Origin: Arcticibacter svalbardensis MN12-7
GTDB lineage: Bacteria; Bacteroidota; Bacteroidia; Sphingobacteriales; Sphingobacteriaceae
NCBI RefSeq assembly: GCF_000403135.1
Contig: NZ_AQPN01000070.1
Coordinates: 1 to 46,057 of the forward strand
DNA: 46,057 bases
Direction: 5' to 3'
In this document: piece after piece, positions 39,921-46,057 of the stretch
How the letters are laid out: the number at the start of each line of letters is the position of its first letter
Numbering within the stretch: the stretch's first letter is position 1
The notes under the pieces: generated by a model
What the model was told of the DNA's origin: nothing
Seen by the model: only the letters and a program-made list of their open reading frames with translations
Database searches by the model: none
Position numbers and translations under genes: made by a program

Positions 39921-40856
39921 ATGAAGAGGTTTAAAAAAATAGTAGGGGCGTTATGCTTGCTTGGATGTGCGATCTCAGTAGATGCGCAGCAAAACGCCAT
40001 GTATACGCAATATATGTTTAATACACTAGCTATAAATCCTGCCTATGCAGGAAGTAGAAATGTAGTTTCGGCTACTGCATTACACCGTAGTCAATGGTCT
40101 GGCTTAGATGGTGCTCCCCAAACGACATCTTTCACTATTGACGCTCCGTTTAATGGTAAAAAGGTGGGTCTGGGTTTGCAGATCTTAAGTGATAAACTGG
40201 GCATTACCTCCACAACGGGTGCTGCACTGAGTTATGCTTACCGGATCAGAATGGCTCAAGGCTCTTTGGCTTTTGGAATTCAGGGAAGCGCGGTTCAATA
40301 CCGGGCTGATTATACAGGTGTCGACCTGGGAAACGCCGGTACGTATGATCCTGCATTTTCAGAGAACATCAATAAATTTCTATTCAATTTCGGAACAGGT
40401 GTATATTATAATTCCGATCGCTTTTATATAGGCTTGTCCGCTCAGGACTTATTGAACTCACGAATTACAGCATATGAGGCAGCGGATGATACTACCGGTG
40501 GGAGTTTAAAAAACATGCATCTTTTCTTCGCTACAGGTTATGTATTTAAAGTGGATGATAATTTAAAGCTGAAGCCTTCAATACTCATCAAGGGTGTTAA
40601 AGGAGCTCCTTTGGAAGCGGACCTGAATGCCATGCTCTGGATAAAAGATGTTGTTGCTGTTGGAGCACAATACCGTACCAGTGCCGATGTGGCAGGTATT
40701 CTCGAGATTCAGGCTAGTCCCCAAATCCGAATAGGCTACAGTTACGATCATAGTGTAACCCGTTTAAGAAGTTTCAATACGGGGAGCCATGAAATTATGA
40801 TCAGGTATGAGTTTGGCTTTGAACGTGGTAAAATTTTATCTCCAAGATATTTTTAA
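39921..40856 (+). CDS. PorP/SprF-family T9SS outer-membrane protein
   Basis: A 311-residue outer-membrane barrel. After the signal peptide (KRFKKIVGALCLLGCAISVDAQ) comes the family hallmark YTQYMFNTLAINPAYAGSR, then repeated barrel strands and the C-terminal HEIMIRYEFGFERGKILSPRYF. Members of this family (SprF, PorP) are needed for secretion or surface attachment of the specific type B substrate encoded next to them, and bind PorK/PorN-type or PorE partners. Here the upstream adhesin is the likely client. The gene starts directly after the adhesin stop and its own stop overlaps the ATG of the OmpA-like gene (TAATG). Confidence 0.93.
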   Translation: MKRFKKIVGALCLLGCAISVDAQQNAMYTQYMFNTLAINPAYAGSRNVVSATALHRSQWSGLDGAPQTTSFTIDAPFNGKKVGLGLQILSDKLGITSTTGAALSYAYRIRMAQGSLAFGIQGSAVQYRADYTGVDLGNAGTYDPAFSENINKFLFNFGTGVYYNSDRFYIGLSAQDLLNSRITAYEAADDTTGGSLKNMHLFFATGYVFKVDDNLKLKPSILIKGVKGAPLEADLNAMLWIKDVVAVGAQYRTSADVAGILEIQASPQIRIGYSYDHSVTRLRSFNTGSHEIMIRYEFGFERGKILSPRYF

Positions 40857-42985
40857 TGATTATGAAGCTATCCATGCGTTATCTGATTTGTTTTTGTATC
40901 CTCACAACTTTCGTGATCAATACTGCTTTTGCTCAATCTTCTCCGGATAAATTGATGCTGAAGGCAACGACTGATTTTCAATCTTTAAAATATCTGAACG
41001 CCATTGCCACTTTAAATAAGGTACTGGCAGTTGATTCAGGCAATGTTCAAGCACTGGAAATGATCGCATTTAGTTACCGGCAAACGAAAAAATACCCCGA
41101 AGCTTTATCCTCGTATGAGAAACTGAGTAAACAAAAACCATTGAAACAGGACTGGGTATTGTACTATGCAGAGGCGCTCGCTAATGCACAGCAATATGAA
41201 AGGTCGGAAAATTGGTATCGGACATACCTGAGTATGGTTCCATCTGATAAAAGAGCTTCTGCTTTTGCACGCTCAAACCCCAGTTCCTTATCGCCAAACA
41301 GTGAGTTTTGGAAAGTAGCACTAACAAACTTAAACACTTCTGCCTCAGAGTATTCGCCTGTATACTACAAACAGGGTCTTCTCTTTAATAGCAACAGAAC
41401 AATGGGGGCAACCATTAAAAGGGTTTTCCCCTGGGATAATACGCCTTACACGAACTTGTTTTATATTGCGAAACTATCCGACATTAAGGATGTAAATTCT
41501 ATTGCAATAGGCAACGCAGGGGGCGATTCTAAGGAATCTATGGTATACAATGATGATGATACCCCAGCTACCAGTAATGACAGCAGGACGCTAGGCCAAT
41601 ACAGTCCTTCCTATTATCTGGATTCTTCAGGAACGATGATGAGTCCAAATCGGAATATCCACCTCTTGAAAGGAAATGTAAATACCCGATTTCATGAGGG
41701 CCCTGCTGCTGTGTTCCCTGATGGATCACTCATTTTTACCCGAAACAATTATTTTAAAGGATCAGCCAAAAAGAGCACGACCGGCATTAATAAGTTGAAA
41801 TTGTATCTGGCCACAGGAAAGAACCTGGACAAGATCACTGAGTTCCCATATAACAGCAATGAATATTCAACCGGACACCCTGCATTAACTGCGGATGGTA
41901 ATATCCTTATTTTTTCATCAGATATGCCCGGAGGCCTTGGTGGAACAGATCTATATTATTCTGTTCGCTCAGGTACACAATGGACAAGACCTGTAAACCT
42001 GGGAAAACAGATAAATACAGAGGGTAATGAACAATTTTCTTCTCTTTCTAAAGATGGCACCTTATTCTTCTCGTCAACCGGACATGCTGGTTTAGGAGGT
42101 TTGGATGTTTTTGAAGTGATGTTGAAGGATATGAAACCTCAGTATAACCCAAGAAATCTGGGTATGCCTATAAACTCCTCTAAAGATGATTTCGGCCTGA
42201 TCAGGTCCGATGATGGCAAAAGTGGTTATTTTAGTTCCAACAGAACTGGTAATGACAACATCTATAATTTCAGTCAGGCTACCTATAGAATTTCCCTTGA
42301 AGGAATAGTTACTGATGCTAGGACACATATTGCACTCGCAGGAAGCCGGTTACTATTGAAAACCCTGGATAGAATTGATACTATTGCGGCCAATTCAAGA
42401 GGGGAATTCAAGTATAACCTGAAGAAAGAAACTGATTATGAGGTTACTGCGCAAAAACTAGGGTACATCAGTCAAATGGTGTTCACAACTTCAGTGGGCA
42501 TTACTACAGATTCTGTGATCCATTTAGATATGAAGTTGAATAAAATGGAAAGCCTTCAACAATATGTAATTAATAACTGTGACTCGCTGAAACGTGTTTT
42601 CGCTGTGGATAACATCTACTATGACCTTGACAGGGATGAAATACGTGCTGATGCGAGACCTCCACTGGATGCTTTAGTGGCCCTGATGAAAAGACATCCT
42701 GAAATGACTGTGATTACTTCAAGCCATTGCGACAGTCGTGCTTCCGAAGGATATAACCGTAATCTATCGCTTAGAAGGGGTGGTTCTGCAAAGAATTACC
42801 TGGTATCAAAAGGGATAAACGGGAGCAGGGTAAAAATAGAATATTATGGCAAAACTCGCCTGGTAAACCGTTGTTACGATGGCGTAGTGTGTTCGGAAGC
42901 TAATCAGCAATTGAACCGTCGTACAGAGTTTGACGTTATTGTAAATGGGGTGAACCTCACTCAACAGAATTGTAATGATAGATAA
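40856..42985 (+). CDS. TPR-PD40-OmpA outer-membrane lipoprotein-like protein (PorE-type)
   Basis: A 709-residue periplasmic, outer-membrane-linked protein. Signal peptide (MRYLICFCILTTFVINTAFAQ), two or three TPR units (about 30-125), a beta-propeller of PD40/WD40-like repeats (about 160-470; ILIFSSDMPGGLGGTDLYYS and GTLFFSSTGHAGLGGLDVFE), a carboxypeptidase-regulatory-like beta domain (475-560) and an OmpA peptidoglycan-binding domain (580-709; IYYDLDRDEIRADARP, GYNRNLSLRRGGSAKNYL, NRRTEFDVI). This order matches PorE of the type IX system. It probably anchors the adjacent SprF protein to the cell wall. Initiation at 40856 or at the ATG at 40862 is possible. A shared bidirectional terminator follows. 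Confidence 0.92.
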   Translation: MIMKLSMRYLICFCILTTFVINTAFAQSSPDKLMLKATTDFQSLKYLNAIATLNKVLAVDSGNVQALEMIAFSYRQTKKYPEALSSYEKLSKQKPLKQDWVLYYAEALANAQQYERSENWYRTYLSMVPSDKRASAFARSNPSSLSPNSEFWKVALTNLNTSASEYSPVYYKQGLLFNSNRTMGATIKRVFPWDNTPYTNLFYIAKLSDIKDVNSIAIGNAGGDSKESMVYNDDDTPATSNDSRTLGQYSPSYYLDSSGTMMSPNRNIHLLKGNVNTRFHEGPAAVFPDGSLIFTRNNYFKGSAKKSTTGINKLKLYLATGKNLDKITEFPYNSNEYSTGHPALTADGNILIFSSDMPGGLGGTDLYYSVRSGTQWTRPVNLGKQINTEGNEQFSSLSKDGTLFFSSTGHAGLGGLDVFEVMLKDMKPQYNPRNLGMPINSSKDDFGLIRSDDGKSGYFSSNRTGNDNIYNFSQATYRISLEGIVTDARTHIALAGSRLLLKTLDRIDTIAANSRGEFKYNLKKETDYEVTAQKLGYISQMVFTTSVGITTDSVIHLDMKLNKMESLQQYVINNCDSLKRVFAVDNIYYDLDRDEIRADARPPLDALVALMKRHPEMTVITSSHCDSRASEGYNRNLSLRRGGSAKNYLVSKGINGSRVKIEYYGKTRLVNRCYDGVVCSEANQQLNRRTEFDVIVNGVNLTQQNCNDR

Positions 42986-43014
42986 AAAGAAAGGGTATTA
43001 AACCTTTTCTTTTT
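42984..43014. terminator. Bidirectional terminator between convergent operons
   Basis: A 12-pair stem (AAAAAGAAAGGG with CCTTTTCTTTTT, one G-U pair, loop TATTAAA) overlaps both stop codons. A-rich and T-rich flanks make it work in either direction. Confidence 0.8.
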
Positions 43015-44083
43015 GTAACAATGCTGGAAATGTTTTTAACAGAATTTTTAGATCTAACCAGAAGGAATAATTAGATGCGTAAAAGTTATCTAATTTCTTT
43101 CTTTCACGTTCGGACATGTCGGCTTTCCCCCGTTTGCTAATTTGCCATAAACCAGTTAATCCAGCAGGACCAAGGAAACGTGTTGTCCATTCATTGGAAG
43201 TAAGCATCTCTGCCTCATATAATGGCAATGGACGATTGCCAACCATTGACATGTCGCCAATCAATACATTAAAAAGTTGAGGAAGCTCATCTATACTAGT
43301 CATCCGGATAAACTTGCCCAATTTGGTAATTCTAGGGTCGTCTTTAAGCTTGATAAAAGCAGATTTGCCTTTTTCTATATCTGTATATTGATTTAAAGCA
43401 GATAGCATAGCAATTTCTTTATCAGCACCGGTACGCATCGATCGGAACTTATAAAAATCAAAAATCTTATACCCTGTACCTACCCGTTTACTTTTATAAA
43501 TGGCAGGCCCCTTTGATTCTAATAGAACACATGCTGCTACAACAGCAAATAAGGGCGATAGTATCAATAATGCAGATCCGGAAGTAATAATGTCAAACGT
43601 TCTTTTATAAGCCGGAAGCGTATACCGAACATCCACCTTACCAGACAACTCGGTTAGTTTTGGTTTAATCAGTCTGAACTTGACCAGAAATTGCAAGCGC
43701 TCGCAAAGATCTTCAACAGGGAAGGGGTAACTGTAAAAATCATGAACCTTCAATGCCATGGCCTTTGCCCTCCAATCCTTGTTTACAAAGGCAGATAATA
43801 GAACGATAATCATACCGCCCAAAAGAGGATTCTTCTTAATGTTCGAAATAACATTAATCCATTCGCCCTTAAAATCTGCTTCAATCAACAGAATATCAGG
43901 TAAGGTGAGTAAGGACTGATCATTTAGGAACTTTTCAAGAGTTTTAATAGTCAAATCATTTGAATCGAGCGCAAACTGATTAGACAACTCTCCTGATAAA
44001 TAATCTCTCAGTTCTGAACCCGCATACACTACTCGTGCATGGATGCCTGATTGTGATAAGTTTAATGTGGATAAAGATACCAT
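42998..44083 (-). CDS. Phosphoglycosyl (sugar) transferase fused to a degenerate receiver domain
   Basis: A 361-residue protein with two parts. Residues about 15-137 follow the beta-alpha pattern of a response-regulator receiver, but the acidic pair is missing (VVYAGSEL), the phospho-acceptor Asp is Glu68 (PDILLIEAD), and the conserved Lys is Tyr119 (DFYSYPF). Residues about 155-361 are a bacterial sugar transferase (PglC/WbaP catalytic domain): KRTFDIITSGSALLILSPLFA is the single re-entrant membrane helix, then KSKRVGTGYKIFDFYKFRSM and TSIDELPQLFNVLIGDMSMVG. It would transfer a sugar-1-phosphate to undecaprenyl phosphate, the first step of repeat-unit synthesis. The four N-terminal helices of WbaP-type enzymes are absent. 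It begins 4 bases after a response-regulator gene. Confidence 0.9.
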   Translation of the reverse strand: MVSLSTLNLSQSGIHARVVYAGSELRDYLSGELSNQFALDSNDLTIKTLEKFLNDQSLLTLPDILLIEADFKGEWINVISNIKKNPLLGGMIIVLLSAFVNKDWRAKAMALKVHDFYSYPFPVEDLCERLQFLVKFRLIKPKLTELSGKVDVRYTLPAYKRTFDIITSGSALLILSPLFAVVAACVLLESKGPAIYKSKRVGTGYKIFDFYKFRSMRTGADKEIAMLSALNQYTDIEKGKSAFIKLKDDPRITKLGKFIRMTSIDELPQLFNVLIGDMSMVGNRPLPLYEAEMLTSNEWTTRFLGPAGLTGLWQISKRGKADMSERERKKLDNFYASNYSFWLDLKILLKTFPALLQKEKV

Positions 44084-44087
44084 CGTG

Positions 44088-44471
44088 CTAATTTATTGAG
44101 GTGGGAATTGAAAGTAGTTTAATGATTTCTGTTTTTAGTGCAGTTGGATTGAATGGTTTCTGAATGTATGATTCTGCCTTATGAGACATCCCTTCTGCTA
44201 CACTGTCCAGGTCTTCGGCACCCGAAAGAAGAATTACAGGAATGTCACGGTAATAACCACTGACTTTAAGATTACGAACGAATGAACTGCCATCAAAATA
44301 GGGCATATGCAAATCCGATATAATTAATGCAGGTGTATTTCCTTCTTCAAGCCAACTAATCGCTTCAATACCACTATTCTTAATGATCAGGTTATAGTCT
44401 TTAGCTAATACAAAATTTAATAGCTTCAAGATACTTATCTCATCATCAACTATAAGTATTTCTTTCTTCAT
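44088..44471 (-). CDS. Single-domain response regulator (CheY/Spo0F-like)
   Basis: A 127-residue receiver domain with no output domain. All functional residues are present: Asp9-Asp10 (ILIVDDE), phospho-acceptor Asp53 (ISDLHMP), Ser in ILLSG and Lys in YIQKPF. The start at 44471 gives MKKEILIVDD; the longer frame to 44564 would add an unlikely basic leader. It is first in a two-gene operon with the receiver-fused sugar transferase, 4 bases apart, so it probably acts by contact with that enzyme or another partner. No cognate kinase is nearby. Confidence 0.93.
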   Translation of the reverse strand: MKKEILIVDDEISILKLLNFVLAKDYNLIIKNSGIEAISWLEEGNTPALIISDLHMPYFDGSSFVRNLKVSGYYRDIPVILLSGAEDLDSVAEGMSHKAESYIQKPFNPTALKTEIIKLLSIPTSIN

Positions 44472-44701
44472 GAGCAGAGTAATTACCCTTTGTAATTTCT
44501 TTTTTAGCATTTTACGCATTAAAAAATAAAAGGTTGTATATGTTTTGTTTATAAATATACACAATTATGTTACATAAAAATTCACAAATATGGTATATTG
44601 GTAAAATATTTAGAATAACCATTTACATACTTTCTCAAAAAATGCAGTTTTAATGTCAATTCTAATTATTAAAAAAATTACATTACATAATCATAATTAA
44701 C

Positions 44702-44731
44702 TTTGAGGATATTCATATTTAATTATTTTTG
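44702..44731 (+). promoter_or_regulatory. Promoter of the citrate synthase gene
   Basis: TTTG (44702-44705), an 18-base spacer and TATTTTTG (44724-44731) match the Bacteroidota sigma-ABfr consensus. The ATG is 21 bases downstream, leaving a short leader. Confidence 0.75.
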
Positions 44732-44752
44732 CGTTGCAACATCCAAAATAAT

Positions 44753-46042
44753 ATGTCAGAAAAAGCTACATTAAACCTAGGTAATAAAACGTACGAGTTA
44801 CCAGTCGTTACTGGTACAGAAAATGAAAAGGCTATTGATATTTCAAAGCTAAGAGATCAAACCAGTTATATTACATTGGACAGTGGTTTCAAAAACACAG
44901 GATGTACTAAAAGCGCGATAACTTTTCTGGACGGCGAACAGGGTTTATTGAACTATAGAGGTTATGCTATTGAAGATCTAGCAGAAAAATCAACTTTTAT
45001 TGAAGTTGCCTATTTGCTCATATACGGTAATTTACCTACACAGGCGGAAACAGATAACTTCAAACTTCAAATCAGCAAACATACGCTCTTGCATGAGGAT
45101 ATGAAGAAGTTCTACGATGCCTTTCCTCCAAAAGCTCACCCAATGGGTCAGTTATGCTCTTTAGTAAGTTCACTGTCCGCTTTTTCACCCGAAAGCTTAA
45201 ATCCAAATCCATCCAAGGAAGATATTGATTTAGGAATCATTAAATTGATTGCTAAAATGCCGACCATCGTTTCCTGGATCTATAAAGGTTCATTAGGTGA
45301 GCCATTCATCTATCCAAAAAGCAAGCTTGACTATGTAGAAAATTTTATGAACATGACTTTCGGTCAGGTCACCGAAGAAATAGGGATCGATCCTGTAGTG
45401 GTTGATGCATTGGATAAATTACTTATTCTACATGCTGATCATGAACAGAATTGTTCTACTTCTACCGTTCGGATCGTCGGATCTTCAGGTTGTAACCTAC
45501 CAGCATCTATTTCCGCAGGTATTTCTGCTCTATGGGGACCATTACATGGTGGAGCAAACCAGGCAGTAATAGAAATGCTTGAGTTGATTAAAAATGACGG
45601 TGGTGACACCGAAAAATGGATTAATAAAGCGAAAGATAAAAATGACCCTTTCTTACTGATGGGCTTTGGTCACAGGGTTTATAAAAACTTCGATCCAAGG
45701 GCTAATATCATTAAAAAAGCATGCGATAAAATCCTGGATAAATTAGGGATCAATGATCCTATCTTAGAGATTGCTAAGAAGCTTGAAGATGCAGCTTTGA
45801 ATGATCCTTATTTTGTTGAACGTAAGCTGTATCCAAATGTGGATTTTTACTCCGGTATCATTTACAGAGCACTTGGTTTTCCCACCGATATGTTCACCGT
45901 GTTATTCGCATTGGGGCGTTTACCCGGATGGATTGCTCAGTGGAAGGAAATGAGAGAGAATAAAGAGCCTATTGGAAGACCCAGACAGGTTTATGTTGGC
46001 GAGGTGAATAAACATTTTGTTGCTATTGCTGATCGGGTTTAA
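44753..46042 (+). CDS. gltA: Citrate synthase
   Basis: A 429-residue cytosolic enzyme that condenses acetyl-CoA and oxaloacetate to citrate, entering the TCA cycle. It is the hexameric Gram-negative type, with the extra N-terminal beta domain (MSEKATLNLGNKTYELPVV). The catalytic triad is at His265 (GPLHGGANQ), His307 (GFGHRVYKNFDPRA) and Asp364 (NVDFYSG), aligned almost residue by residue with the E. coli enzyme (264, 305, 362). The C-terminus IGRPRQVYVG is conserved. The ATG at 44753 is chosen; a longer frame from 44729 overlaps the promoter -7 box. The gene is complete, ending 15 bases before the window's end. Confidence 0.98.
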   Translation: MSEKATLNLGNKTYELPVVTGTENEKAIDISKLRDQTSYITLDSGFKNTGCTKSAITFLDGEQGLLNYRGYAIEDLAEKSTFIEVAYLLIYGNLPTQAETDNFKLQISKHTLLHEDMKKFYDAFPPKAHPMGQLCSLVSSLSAFSPESLNPNPSKEDIDLGIIKLIAKMPTIVSWIYKGSLGEPFIYPKSKLDYVENFMNMTFGQVTEEIGIDPVVVDALDKLLILHADHEQNCSTSTVRIVGSSGCNLPASISAGISALWGPLHGGANQAVIEMLELIKNDGGDTEKWINKAKDKNDPFLLMGFGHRVYKNFDPRANIIKKACDKILDKLGINDPILEIAKKLEDAALNDPYFVERKLYPNVDFYSGIIYRALGFPTDMFTVLFALGRLPGWIAQWKEMRENKEPIGRPRQVYVGEVNKHFVAIADRV

Positions 46043-46057
46043 AATAAAAAAGCACAT

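Overview
The window (46,057 bases) looks like a chromosomal segment from a member of the Bacteroidota, most likely family Sphingobacteriaceae (Pedobacter/Mucilaginibacter-like). The phylum call rests on a T9SS type B (gliding-motility) sorting domain, a PorP/SprF protein, a TamL-type BamA-like lipoprotein, two-component-propeller and ECF-sigma remnants of a glycan-use locus, very low use of Shine-Dalgarno sequences, and promoters of the form TTTG - 18 to 20 bases - TAnnTTTG. The family placement is inference.

Positions 1-11,700 carry mostly core or housekeeping genes: a tRNA-Cys, a TrmH/SpoU rRNA methyltransferase and TamL whose 5' ends overlap, two envelope proteins, a YpfJ-type zinc peptidase, a secreted LruC-domain lipoprotein, the pseudouridine synthase TruC, a DEAD-box-like protein with eroded motifs plus a small acidic partner, and a Gdx/SugE guanidinium-type SMR exporter.

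Positions 11,700-22,600 are a glycan-utilisation locus in decay. Intact genes encode a FucP-type sugar MFS transporter, a ROK sugar kinase lacking the zinc-binding cysteines, a GH2 beta-galactosidase and a GH125 alpha-mannosidase. Three genes are broken: a GH26 beta-mannanase (nonsense codon, frameshifts, internal deletion), an ECF sigma factor, and a propeller-type sensor histidine kinase (frameshifts, stops, deletions). No SusC/SusD pair remains. Both classical regulators of such a locus are therefore dead while the downstream enzymes are open. A perfect 54-base palindrome with no spacer lies between the dead mannanase and the transporter.

Positions 22,800-36,250 are an exopolysaccharide/O-antigen-like biosynthesis locus: Wzx flippase, six glycosyltransferases (GT2, GT4, and two convergent GT8 paralogues), a second membrane GT2, a Wzy/O-antigen-ligase family polymerase, a Wzz/BY-kinase-like co-polymerase and a half-length TolC-family outer-membrane protein. 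A 46-residue one-helix protein sits, by stop/start overlap on both sides, between the membrane GT2 and Wzy.

Positions 36,600-42,985 hold a three-gene T9SS unit: a 1,108-residue secreted multidomain adhesin, a PorP/SprF protein and a TPR-PD40-OmpA protein. Immediately after it, on the other strand, come a single-domain response regulator and a phosphoglycosyl (sugar) transferase fused to a degenerate receiver domain; the latter probably starts the glycan made by the locus just upstream. This pair is the best candidate here for a new regulatory arrangement. The window ends with citrate synthase, preceded by a textbook Bacteroidota promoter.

Long stretches without genes: 12,213-12,587 (palindrome plus promoter), 27,136-27,678 (A+T-rich, nothing recognised), 36,242-36,593 (divergent promoter region with a 10-base tandem repeat), 8,665-9,014 (one doubtful small ORF).
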